A stretch of 64,000 nucleotides of DNA from contig NZ_CM011002.1 in NCBI RefSeq assembly GCF_000158095.2, forward strand, positions 487,541-551,540. Reading direction: 5' to 3'. Position 1 is the stretch's first letter, and each line of letters begins with the position of its first letter. Shown in pieces: positions 7,976 through 15,734 of this stretch. Position numbers and translations under genes: made by a program. The stretch comes from Roseibium alexandrii DFL-11 (GTDB lineage: Bacteria; Pseudomonadota; Alphaproteobacteria; Rhizobiales; Stappiaceae). The notes under the pieces were generated by a model. It ran no database searches and had not been told where the DNA came from. It worked only from the letters and a program-made list of their open reading frames with translations.

Positions 7976-9382
7976 ATGTCCGACACCATCGCTTTCCAGG
8001 ATATCCGGTCGCTCAAGGCCTTGATGGATGCCGGCGAGATCACGCCTGGCGAACTGGTTGCGATGTTTGCTGGCCGTATTTCGCGGTACAACGGTGTGTC
8101 CAGGGCCTTCATTACAGTGACGGAGGATGCGGCAGCTGCTGAGGCAGCTTCGCTCTCGCGCGAGGATCTTGCAAAATCGCCCATAGCAGGCATTCCCTAC
8201 GCGTGTAAGGACCTGTTCGACGTCAAAGACGTGCTGACAACGGCAGGGTCTCGGGTTTTTCACGACCGGATCGCGGCGGAGGATGCCTATGCGGTGGCGT
8301 GCCTGCGCAATGCTGGGGCGTTGAACCTCGGCAAGACCAATCTTCACGAATTCGCTTATGGGGCGACCGGCGAAAACGAGGTCTATGGAACCTGTGTCAA
8401 CGCATATGACACGACCCGGCTCGCAGGTGGATCCTCCAGCGGATCGGCTGCAGCCATTGCCTTCGGCCTCGTCCCGGCGGCCCTTGGCACCGATACGGGC
8501 GGTTCGGTGCGTGCGCCTGCGGTTCTCAACGGACTGGTGGGATTGAAGCCGACCATCGGCCGTGTCCCGACAAGTGGCATTGTCCCTTATTGCTGGACGT
8601 TGGACCATGTCGGCCTGATGACCCGCACGATTGCTGATTGCGCCGACATCCTCGGTCTTGTCGCTGGTCATGATCCGCAAGATCCCGCGTCGGTCAATCT
8701 CCCTGGGGAGAACTATCCGGAAGCGCTGGGGCAAGACATTTCGGGGCTTCGGATAGGTATTCCAGCCAATTTCTTCTTTGAGCGGAGCGATCCGGAAATT
8801 CTGGAGACCTTGGAGCGGGTCAAGGCGTTCCTGGTGGCGCAGGGAGCCGAACTGGTGCCCATCACCTTTCCGGATATGGAGCACACCCGCACAGTGTCGC
8901 TGACGGTACAGTTGCCGGAAGCCTTGAGCGCGCATTCCGCGCACCTTCAGGAGCGAGGCGAACTTTATGGCAAGGACTTCAGAGCCGGATTGGCGCTCGG
9001 ACAGTGTTTGCTCGCTGAACACTATGTAAAAGCCAAGCGGTTTATCGAACGCTACCGCCAGCAGACCACGGCGCTGTTTGACGACGTCGACCTGATCCTG
9101 ACACCGGCAACACCAGAAATCGCCCAGAAAATCGGCACGGTAATGGTCACCCGCGACGGCGTTGATGAGGCTATAGGCAATGCGATCACACGGTTCACAA
9201 CGTTCTTCAACATGACCGGACATCCGGCCCTGACCATGCCTTGCGGCCTGCATTCTGAAGGATTGCCGATAGGCTTGCAGCTGGTCGGCCGGTACTTCGA
9301 CGAAAAGAGCCTTTTCCGTGTCGCGCACGTGATTGAACAGCATGATGCCTTTTCGATCCCCTTGCCGAAGGTGGATAGCTGA
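7976..9382 (+). CDS. Amidase-signature hydrolase (AtzE/GatA-like)
   Basis: Cytoplasmic amidase of 468 aa. The Ser-cisSer-Lys triad is visible: Lys78 (YACKDLFD), the GGSSSGS loop at 151-157, and nucleophile Ser177 (GTDTGGSVRAP). Length is typical of GatA/AtzE. It is unlikely to be the tRNA amidotransferase subunit GatA, because no gatB is nearby and it lies inside a catabolic operon. With the small protein before it the pair looks like AtzG-AtzE, which hydrolyses carboxybiuret, so a ureido or amide substrate is plausible here. Start ATG 7976 has only a weak ribosome site; coupling to the upstream gene is likely. Confidence 0.88.
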   Translation: MSDTIAFQDIRSLKALMDAGEITPGELVAMFAGRISRYNGVSRAFITVTEDAAAAEAASLSREDLAKSPIAGIPYACKDLFDVKDVLTTAGSRVFHDRIAAEDAYAVACLRNAGALNLGKTNLHEFAYGATGENEVYGTCVNAYDTTRLAGGSSSGSAAAIAFGLVPAALGTDTGGSVRAPAVLNGLVGLKPTIGRVPTSGIVPYCWTLDHVGLMTRTIADCADILGLVAGHDPQDPASVNLPGENYPEALGQDISGLRIGIPANFFFERSDPEILETLERVKAFLVAQGAELVPITFPDMEHTRTVSLTVQLPEALSAHSAHLQERGELYGKDFRAGLALGQCLLAEHYVKAKRFIERYRQQTTALFDDVDLILTPATPEIAQKIGTVMVTRDGVDEAIGNAITRFTTFFNMTGHPALTMPCGLHSEGLPIGLQLVGRYFDEKSLFRVAHVIEQHDAFSIPLPKVDS

Positions 9383-9421
9383 CATGCCAACAAAATTCAT
9401 GCCGAGGATCTGGAAACTACA

Positions 9422-10693
9422 ATGACGCGATTTTCTGCCTGGAGTGTGTTTTGGAACGGGGTCACTGGTCAAAAGGGCTGGGGGCGCCAGTGGCGCGACC
9501 CGGAACCGAAGCCGTATTACGACATCGTCATTGTCGGCGGCGGCTTGCATGGGCTGGCAACTGCCTACTACCTGGCCGCCAATCATGGCCTCAAAAACAT
9601 TGCTGTCCTGGAAAAAGGCTGGCTTGGCGGCGGTAACGCAGGACGCAACACCACCATCGTACGCTCAAATTACGCCCGGCCCGGGAACCGCGAATTCTAC
9701 GAGCATTCACTGAAGCTTTGGGAAAACCTCTCTCACGAGCTGAACTACAATGTGATGTTCAGTCAGCGTTCCCATATTGCGCTTCTGCACAGCCCCGGTG
9801 CCATCGATGCGGCTGCCCGAAACTACAATACGATGCGCCTGACCGGGACGCCGGATGCCGAGATCTGGGACCTTCCAACACTGAAGCGCGCCGTACCGCA
9901 TTTGAATTACTCCAAGACCGCGCGTTTTCCGATCATGGGCGCTGCGGTGCAAAAGCGCGCGGGCACGGCACGCCACGATGCGGTTGCGTGGGGGTATGCC
10001 AGAGGTGCCGATGCGCGCGGCGTGGATATAATTCAACAGTGCGAAGTTCAGGGGATCACACGCGACGGCGACAGCGTCAGCACGCTTGAGACCTCACGCG
10101 GTTCGATCCGTGCAGGCAAGGTGGCCTTCGCGGTCGCCGGAAGCACCTCACGATTGTGGAGCATGGCGGGCTTGGGCAAGCTGCCGATCGAATCTCACAA
10201 GCTGCAGGCTTTTGTCTCCGAACCTTTAAAACCGTTGCTGGACCAGGTCGTGGTGTTCGGGATTGGTGGCGCCCATTTCTACATCTCGCAATCGGACAAG
10301 GGCGGCATGGTCTTTGGTGGCGATCTGGACTGGTACAAGTCGTACGCCCAGCGGGGCAACCTGCCGATTGTTCAGGACGTCTCGGAAGCCGCCATGTCGA
10401 TTCTGCCCTGTCTGGGCCGTGTGAAACTGTTGCGGCACTGGTCTGGACTGGTCGACATGTCCATGGACGGTACACACTTCATCTGCAAGACGCCGCTCAC
10501 CAATCTCTACCTGAACGCGGGCTGGAACTACGGCGGCTTCAAGGCAACCCCGGCGTCAGGGTGGTATTTTGCCGACCTGATCGCCAACGACCGCCCGCAC
10601 GAGCAGATCAGAAACTTTGATCTGAAACGCTTTGAACGCGGCCTGCAGATCGATGAACGGGGCTCCGGTCCCGATCCGAAGCTGCACGGATAA
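9422..10693 (+). CDS. soxB: Sarcosine oxidase beta subunit
   Basis: FAD/FMN subunit of heterotetrameric sarcosine oxidase, 423 aa. The complex oxidatively demethylates sarcosine to glycine, giving H2O2 and passing the methyl carbon to tetrahydrofolate. The dinucleotide fold (IVIVGGGLHGLATAYYL) lies at 35-51. TARHDAVAW places a His at 185 where the family carries the covalent FMN link. The N-terminal FSAWSVFWNG and QWRDPEPK motifs are typical. It opens the soxBDAG run and lies 39 bases after the amidase. Relatives can act on other N-methyl amines, so the true substrate may differ. Confidence 0.93.
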   Translation: MTRFSAWSVFWNGVTGQKGWGRQWRDPEPKPYYDIVIVGGGLHGLATAYYLAANHGLKNIAVLEKGWLGGGNAGRNTTIVRSNYARPGNREFYEHSLKLWENLSHELNYNVMFSQRSHIALLHSPGAIDAAARNYNTMRLTGTPDAEIWDLPTLKRAVPHLNYSKTARFPIMGAAVQKRAGTARHDAVAWGYARGADARGVDIIQQCEVQGITRDGDSVSTLETSRGSIRAGKVAFAVAGSTSRLWSMAGLGKLPIESHKLQAFVSEPLKPLLDQVVVFGIGGAHFYISQSDKGGMVFGGDLDWYKSYAQRGNLPIVQDVSEAAMSILPCLGRVKLLRHWSGLVDMSMDGTHFICKTPLTNLYLNAGWNYGGFKATPASGWYFADLIANDRPHEQIRNFDLKRFERGLQIDERGSGPDPKLHG

Positions 10694-10704
10694 CGAGGCT
10701 CCCG

Positions 10705-11001
10705 ATGATCAGAATCCCTTGTCCCTTTTGCGGCCGACGTGATCACAGTGAATTCACCTATGGCGGCGACGGTTCCATCGAGTATCCGGCGCTTGATGCG
10801 CCCAAGGAAGCCTGGCACGACGCTGTTTTCCTGCGGGACAATATCTGCGGTGTGCAGCTGGAAACCTGGCAGCATGTTCACGGTTGCCGGATGTGGCTCC
10901 TGATCGAGCGAGATACCTTGACCCACGAGATCCACAGTGTGCGTCCGGCGCATCCGGGCCTTGCCGCAATGTTTGAAACCGATCAGGAGGCTGGGGAATG
11001 A
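10705..11001 (+). CDS. soxD: Sarcosine oxidase delta subunit
   Basis: Small zinc-binding subunit of 98 aa that completes the tetrameric oxidase. CPFCG at residues 6-10 and HVHGC at 57-61 provide the Cys2-His-Cys set expected for the structural zinc. It begins 11 bases after soxB and its stop overlaps the soxA start in an ATGA, with CAGGAGG upstream, so the two are translated together. Confidence 0.92.
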   Translation: MIRIPCPFCGRRDHSEFTYGGDGSIEYPALDAPKEAWHDAVFLRDNICGVQLETWQHVHGCRMWLLIERDTLTHEIHSVRPAHPGLAAMFETDQEAGE

Positions 11002-13949
11002 CGGCGTATCGTCTGGCTAAAGGCGGCCGTATCGACCGGTCTGCGCCAGTGGACTTCACCTGGGACGGGAACACACTGTCCGGCTATGCCGGGGATACGC
11101 TCGCTTCCGCCTTGATGGCAAATGGCGAACGCGTTCTCGGTCGCAGTTTCAAGTATCACCGTCCGCGTGGGATCATGTCGGCGGGCGTTGAGGAATCCGG
11201 GGCTATCGTCACCGTGGGAGAAGGCGCTCTCCGGGAGCCGAACGTCCGAGCAACGGTGCAGGAGCTGTACGACGGATTGTGCGCCAGCGGCCAAAATGCC
11301 TGGCCGAATGTCCGTTTTGATCTTGGGGCAGTGAACGGATTGTTTTCCAGGTTCTTCGCCGCCGGGTTCTACTACAAAACTTTCATGGGCTTGCCTCCCT
11401 TTGAATGGGGACATGGAACAGGTCTCTGGATGCAGTATGAAAAGCTGATCCGCAAAGCTGCTGGCATGGGCGCCGCCTCCCGCGAACCGGATCCGGATTG
11501 TTATGATCATGTCCATGCATTTTGTGATGTTTTGGTCGTCGGATCGGGCCCGGCAGGCCTTCAGGCTGCATTAACTGCTGTACAAGCGGGGCGCGACGTT
11601 TTGCTGGTGGAGCAGGACTTCGAGCTTGGCGGTGACTACCTGAATGACCCCGGCGCCGAGAAGCACCGGTTGGAGCGTGTCAATGCAGTCAAGGGTGCCG
11701 GAGTTCGGGTGATGACCCGAACGACCGCTTTTGGTTTGTATGATGACGGCGTCGCAGGCCTTCTGGAGAAGGTGACAGATCATCTGGCCAACCCCGATCC
11801 TGAATTGCCGCGCCAACGGTTCTGGACTGTGCGGGCGGGGGCAACGATCCTGGCGACCGGAGCGCTGGAACGCTCCATCGCCTTTGAAAACAATGACCGC
11901 CCCGGTGTCATGACGGCAGCCGCTGCCAGGAGTTACTTGAACCGCTATGGCATCCTGCCTGGGCAGAAAATCGTCATTTCCACCACAAATGACAGTGTCT
12001 ACGCGGCAGCCGCGGAGCTGGCCGCTGCAGGTGCGGAAGTGATCGTCGCCGACAACCGCGACGAAATTGATATAGACCTCCCGAATGGAGTCACGATCCG
12101 GAATGGCGTGGCTCCCATGAAAGTGTTGGGCCGCTCTGGCGTTGAAGGCGTGGACCTTGCCAAACATACGAATGGTTCCTGGGCGCCCGCGGGAGAAGAG
12201 GCCTGCGATCTGCTCCTTGTGTCCGGCGGTTGGTCCCCGGTTGTGAATCTCTCCTCCCATCGCGGGGCGAAGCCGATCTGGAATGCGGAGCAAGCCTGTT
12301 TTCTTCCTGGGATAACAAGTGAACCTATCTTCCATGCAGGGTCTTCGGCAGGCATCTGGGACCGAAAGGATTGCGAGGTGTCGGGTGAACGAGCCGCGCG
12401 CCAAGCCATCAACGAAAATGAAAAATCCTTACAGCCGGGTGGTTGGAAAACACCTATCCGGCCGCTGTACGAGGTCCGTCTTCCTAACCAGCAGACCAAG
12501 GCCTTTGTCGATTTCCAGCACGACGTCACCGGCGACGATGTCCGCTTGGCACAGCAGGAAGGGTTTGTCTCCGTCGAACACCTCAAGCGCTATACCACCC
12601 TCGGGATGGCAACCGACCAGGGCAAGATGGGCAACGTCCTCGGGTTGGCACTGATGGCCGATGCGTTGGGAAAGGACATTCCGGACGTCGGTACGACCCG
12701 CTTTCGCCCGCCCTATACCCCGGTCGCCATTGGCGCGCTGGCGGGCCGGAACGTGGCAGCACACTTCAAACCGCTGCGTCGGACCCCGCTCCATGACTGG
12801 AATTTGCGCCATGGAGCGACCATGACCGAGGCTGGGCTCTGGCACCGGCCCTGGTACTTTGCACGTGACGGAGAGGGCATTGAGGAGGCGTATGTCCGCG
12901 AGGCCGCCACTGTCCGCAAGACTGTCGGCATTTGTGATGTGAGTTCACTCGGCAAGATCGCGGTTCAAGGGCCGGATGCTGCCGAATTTCTGAACCGGGT
13001 GTACAGCAACGGCTTTGCCAAGCTGTCAGTGGGTAAAGCCCGCTACGGCATTATGCTGCGGGATGACGGGATGGTCATGGACGACGGCACAACGTGGCGG
13101 CTGGCGGACACCGAATTCCTGACGACGACCACGACAACCAACGCCGGCAAGGTGATGGTCTGGTTCGAAGAGCTGCTGCAAACCCGCTGGCCCGATCTGA
13201 AGGTGCATGTCAGCTCCGTCTCCGATCAATGGGCGGGTGTCTCTGTTTCCGGACCGAAATCCCGCGAGACGATTGCCGCCTGCCTGGAGCAAGGCGCGGA
13301 CATTTCCAATGAAGCGCTGCCGTTCATGGGCGTTTCAAGGGTTATGCTGTCAGGTGGCGTTGAGGCCTTGATCGCACGGATAAGTTTTTCGGGGGAACTG
13401 GCCTACGAGCTTTATTTGCAAGCCGGTTACGGTGAAGCGATGATGGATCTTCTATGGCCAGCTGCGGAAGCCCGCAGCGGCTGCCTTTATGGCCTGGAGG
13501 CGCTGGGCACGTTGCGCATTGAAAAAGGCCACGTCACCGGTGCCGAACTGGATGGCCGCGTAACCATTGATGATGCCGGTCTCGGCAAGATGGCGTCCAC
13601 AAAAAAGCCTTTCATCGGCAGTGCCTTGCGTCAAAGGCCGGAGTTGATGCGCGAAGATCGTCCGCAGCTGGTCGGGATTTTTCCAAAAGACCGCAGCCAG
13701 ACGTTCAAGGGCGGAGCTGTCCTTTGTGATGCCGACGAAGTATCCGGCTTCGGCACGGGTTGGATTACGGGTGTAACCCATTCGCCTGCGCTGGGGCACT
13801 GGATCGGTATCGGCTACATCACGGGCGGGGCCGAAGCCTGGAAAGACAAGACAGTGGTCGCCGCCGATCCGGTTCGCACAGGAAACGTTGATGTAGAAAT
13901 TGTGTCCCCGCACATGTTCGATCCCACTGGAGAAAGAATGCATGGCTGA
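10998..13949 (+). CDS. soxA: Sarcosine oxidase alpha subunit
   Basis: Large subunit of 983 aa, the normal size. Residues 15-95 form the ferredoxin-like N-domain that lacks iron-sulfur cysteines in this family. A dinucleotide fold follows (VVGSGPAGLQAA from about 180) and a second nucleotide region near 330. The C-terminal third from about 610 is a GcvT/aminomethyltransferase-type folate domain that accepts the one-carbon unit from the beta subunit. It overlaps soxD by 4 bases and soxG by 8 bases, so the stoichiometry is translationally coupled. Confidence 0.95.
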   Translation: MTAYRLAKGGRIDRSAPVDFTWDGNTLSGYAGDTLASALMANGERVLGRSFKYHRPRGIMSAGVEESGAIVTVGEGALREPNVRATVQELYDGLCASGQNAWPNVRFDLGAVNGLFSRFFAAGFYYKTFMGLPPFEWGHGTGLWMQYEKLIRKAAGMGAASREPDPDCYDHVHAFCDVLVVGSGPAGLQAALTAVQAGRDVLLVEQDFELGGDYLNDPGAEKHRLERVNAVKGAGVRVMTRTTAFGLYDDGVAGLLEKVTDHLANPDPELPRQRFWTVRAGATILATGALERSIAFENNDRPGVMTAAAARSYLNRYGILPGQKIVISTTNDSVYAAAAELAAAGAEVIVADNRDEIDIDLPNGVTIRNGVAPMKVLGRSGVEGVDLAKHTNGSWAPAGEEACDLLLVSGGWSPVVNLSSHRGAKPIWNAEQACFLPGITSEPIFHAGSSAGIWDRKDCEVSGERAARQAINENEKSLQPGGWKTPIRPLYEVRLPNQQTKAFVDFQHDVTGDDVRLAQQEGFVSVEHLKRYTTLGMATDQGKMGNVLGLALMADALGKDIPDVGTTRFRPPYTPVAIGALAGRNVAAHFKPLRRTPLHDWNLRHGATMTEAGLWHRPWYFARDGEGIEEAYVREAATVRKTVGICDVSSLGKIAVQGPDAAEFLNRVYSNGFAKLSVGKARYGIMLRDDGMVMDDGTTWRLADTEFLTTTTTTNAGKVMVWFEELLQTRWPDLKVHVSSVSDQWAGVSVSGPKSRETIAACLEQGADISNEALPFMGVSRVMLSGGVEALIARISFSGELAYELYLQAGYGEAMMDLLWPAAEARSGCLYGLEALGTLRIEKGHVTGAELDGRVTIDDAGLGKMASTKKPFIGSALRQRPELMREDRPQLVGIFPKDRSQTFKGGAVLCDADEVSGFGTGWITGVTHSPALGHWIGIGYITGGAEAWKDKTVVAADPVRTGNVDVEIVSPHMFDPTGERMHG

Positions 13950-14514
13950 GTGGAGATCCGCTTTGAAGGGCCAGCTGCCGCTTGGCAAGGTCGGAACAAG
14001 CGATGGGATTGGCGTAACCTTCTCCGAAGTGACAAGGTTTTCGCTGCTCCAGATTGCTGCCTGGCCTGAAACCTGGAAGCCAGCCGGGGCAAAGGCCGCT
14101 CGTTTGGCGGGCACCGAAACCGCGCCTGGCCCGGGAATGATGGCACAGGGGGCAAAGGGAACGCTCTTGCGGATCGAACCGCTAAAGTGGTGGCTGATCA
14201 GCAGGGATGACCGTCAAAACCGCATATCCCTGGCGATCGAAGATGGGGTGGTTCTCGACCTGTCATCGTCGAGAACTTGGATGAATTTAAACGGCCCCAA
14301 CGCAACCCATTTGTTGAACAACTTCCTGCCGGTCAATTTGTCTGACACCGCATTTCCGACGGGATCCGTGGCGTCCAGCGCCTTTCACCATATTGGGATC
14401 ACGCTTTGGCGTGATGAGCACGGGTTCAATCTGTTGCTGCCACGCAGCTTCGCGATTTCGCTCTGGGAACAGTTGACGGACAGCGCCGCCCAATATGGTT
14501 ATGAAGTCATCTGA
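13942..14514 (+). CDS. soxG: Sarcosine oxidase gamma subunit
   Basis: Fourth subunit, 190 aa, a degenerate GcvT-like fold that packs against the alpha subunit. ATG 13942 lies within the end of soxA, behind GGAGA, and fits the family length; an ATG at 13900 would add 14 residues without a ribosome site. Many relatives put glyA or a formyl-THF deformylase (purU) next to the sox genes. Neither is present here, so the folate product must be handled by genes elsewhere. Confidence 0.88.
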   Translation: MAEWRSALKGQLPLGKVGTSDGIGVTFSEVTRFSLLQIAAWPETWKPAGAKAARLAGTETAPGPGMMAQGAKGTLLRIEPLKWWLISRDDRQNRISLAIEDGVVLDLSSSRTWMNLNGPNATHLLNNFLPVNLSDTAFPTGSVASSAFHHIGITLWRDEHGFNLLLPRSFAISLWEQLTDSAAQYGYEVI

Positions 14515-14612
14515 TGCGGCAAAGCTGGAACGATCCGGTGCGGTCTTTTTCGATGGATGAGCGCGGCCTGCCTATGTTTGATCTACACCGGGTGATCGGA
14601 TTCTATTTCTGA
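14514..14612 (+). CDS. Possible 32-codon ORF coupled to soxG
   Basis: ATG shares its first base with the soxG stop (TGATG), the same coupling used elsewhere in this operon. The 32-residue product is amphipathic with an aromatic end (VIGFYF). It could be a real microprotein, a remnant of a longer gene, or chance. No family is recognisable. Confidence 0.25.
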   Translation: MRQSWNDPVRSFSMDERGLPMFDLHRVIGFYF

Positions 14613-14787
14613 AAAACGCGTAACCCAGGCACTTGAGAATATCTTCATCATGCTCATCGTTTTGTTTCGCCGAGGCGAAAATCGTGGATGACGACCGTTG
14701 ACAAGGGCTGGCGGTACCGGCGCTAACCGGACAAACCTGATGGATTCTCGGTCGAAGATAAGCTTTGACCGCTCCGGTATGCGGCAA

Positions 14788-14815
14788 CTGTTTAATATAT
14801 AATTTTGTTAAACAG
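14788..14815. repeat. Inverted repeat in an AT-rich spacer
   Basis: Arms CTGTTTAA / TTAAACAG (8 bp, perfect) flank 12 AT-rich bases. It lies downstream of the minus-strand tRNA-Thr by about 90 bases. It could be an operator or a weak 3' end signal. The rest of 14613-14903 shows only a short TTTCGCC/GGCGAAA hairpin (14665-14680) and no gene. Confidence 0.3.
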
Positions 14816-14903
14816 CGATGTATTGAAAGCGAAACATTGCGTCCACAGTGCTGGTACAAGCAGACAGATGCGAAGAGAGGTAACACTAAACTTTTGGGGA
14901 AAG

Positions 14904-14979
14904 TGGTGCCGGCAGCAGGATTCGAACCCGCGACCCCGAGATTACAAATCACGTGCTCTACCAACTGAGCTATACCGGC
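14904..14979 (-). tRNA. tRNA-Thr (anticodon TGT)
   Basis: 76-base cloverleaf on the minus strand including an encoded CCA. The acceptor stem GCCGGTA pairs with TGCCGGC using one G-T pair. The D arm AGCTCAGTTGGTAGAGC, anticodon loop around TGT and T arm with GGTTCGAATCC are all standard. It reads ACA codons. Confidence 0.95.
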
Positions 14980-15085
14980 GCTGGGGAGGGCTTCTACCAG
15001 AAACCGGTTGGATGTCTAGAGGGGGCGATCCATTTTTTGATTTTCACGGCAAATTTGTTTCTAAGTCGCCGATATTGCATGCTAA

Positions 15086-15265
15086 AAGCCGATCGCCTTG
15101 TGGAAAACATTTTGGATCTGCGTTGCTTCCTTTGCTGCCTCTGTTTTGGCTGCTGCCGCACAGATTGGTGCGGACACCGTGATCACTTATGATGCGGACA
15201 CCGTGATCACCCTTGAAAATGTGGCATTGTCGTCTCTGGGGTCGGATGATTTTGCGTTTGTGTAA
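15086..15265 (+). pseudogene. C-terminal remnant of an RTX-type calcium-binding protein
   Basis: The last 34 codons of this open frame read like the end of haemolysin-type secreted proteins: two DTVIT units, then TLENVALSSLGSDDFAFV and stop. This matches the usual ITL.NV.LS.L..DDF.F close. Nothing upstream in frame looks like glycine-rich RTX nonapeptides, there is no start with a ribosome site, and codons before about 15161 look random. An 18-base unit (15169-15186) is repeated at 15193-15210. A strong terminator follows 16 bases later. I read it as a leftover of a deleted or rearranged gene. Confidence 0.55.
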
Positions 15266-15281
15266 TCGCAGGTAATTGCTG

Positions 15282-15314
15282 GGGCAGGCGGGTTCGTCTG
15301 CCCTTTTTCTTTTG
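15282..15314 (+). terminator. Rho-independent terminator after the RTX remnant
   Basis: 9-bp stem GGGCAGGCG / CGTCTGCCC (one G-T pair) with loop GGTT, followed by TTTTTCTTTT. This is a strong intrinsic terminator and probably served the lost RTX gene. Confidence 0.85.
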
Positions 15315-15364
15315 GCCACACTGCCTCAGAGATTTGAGTAAGTGGACAAATCAGCACTGGTAAT

Positions 15365-15381
15365 ATGAGTTTAAAACTCAT
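15365..15381. promoter_or_regulatory. IRO-box-like palindrome (TGA-N9-TCA)
   Basis: Perfect 17-bp palindrome ATGAGTTTAAAACTCAT, 38 bases before the monooxygenase ATG. It contains TGA-N9-TCA, the pattern described for the iron regulator RirA in rhizobia. This placement before a haem-degrading enzyme makes iron control likely (inference). Confidence 0.55.
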
Positions 15382-15419
15382 AATTATTGGCGGAAGAAAT
15401 TCGAAGAAGGAATGCCGCC

Positions 15420-15734
15420 ATGTATCTCGCGATGAACCGGTTTGCAGTGAAAAAGGGCCAGGAGGAGGCTTTTGAAGCTGTGTGGACAGGCCGGGAAACC
15501 CGTCTTCACGAGCTGGATGGTTTTAAGAGCTTTCATTTGCTGAAAGGCCCGGAAGGCGAGGACGGTCAAACCGTTTTATATGCGTCGCATACGATCTGGA
15601 ACAGTAAAGACGACTTCCTCGCCTGGACCAAATCAGAACAATTCCGGGATGCGCACAAGAATGCCGGCAGCAATAGGGATCTTTATGCGGGCCCGCCGAA
15701 GTTTGAAGGTTTTGAGGCGGTGAGTGGGGCCTAA
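15420..15734 (+). CDS. ABM-fold monooxygenase, probable haem-degrading type
   Basis: Ferredoxin-fold protein of 104 aa. The opening MYLAMNRF and the pattern VWTGRET..L..L.GF..FHLLKGP....LYASHTIW are those of the IsdG-like haem monooxygenases of alphaproteobacteria (HmuQ/HmuD, BhuO), as I recall them. These open the haem ring to release iron. I use ATG 15420 after AGAAGG rather than the upstream TTG at 15387, which would add an atypical basic tail. The palindrome at 15365-15381 fits iron regulation. Its TAA shares bases with the stop of the convergent rlmB (CTAA at 15731-15734). Confidence 0.75.
   Translation: MYLAMNRFAVKKGQEEAFEAVWTGRETRLHELDGFKSFHLLKGPEGEDGQTVLYASHTIWNSKDDFLAWTKSEQFRDAHKNAGSNRDLYAGPPKFEGFEAVSGA

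Noticed and set aside
7886-9586. 566-codon open frame antisense to the amidase
   Set aside because: It runs through the amidase and into soxB, both of which have clear motifs on the + strand.
14798-14803. TATAAT between the rplike spacer repeats upstream of the RTX remnant
   Set aside because: No -35 at a workable distance; it falls in the AT-rich loop of an inverted repeat.
14572-14964. Minus-strand frame covering tRNA-Thr
   Set aside because: Its first residues are a translation of the tRNA itself, a well-known artefact.
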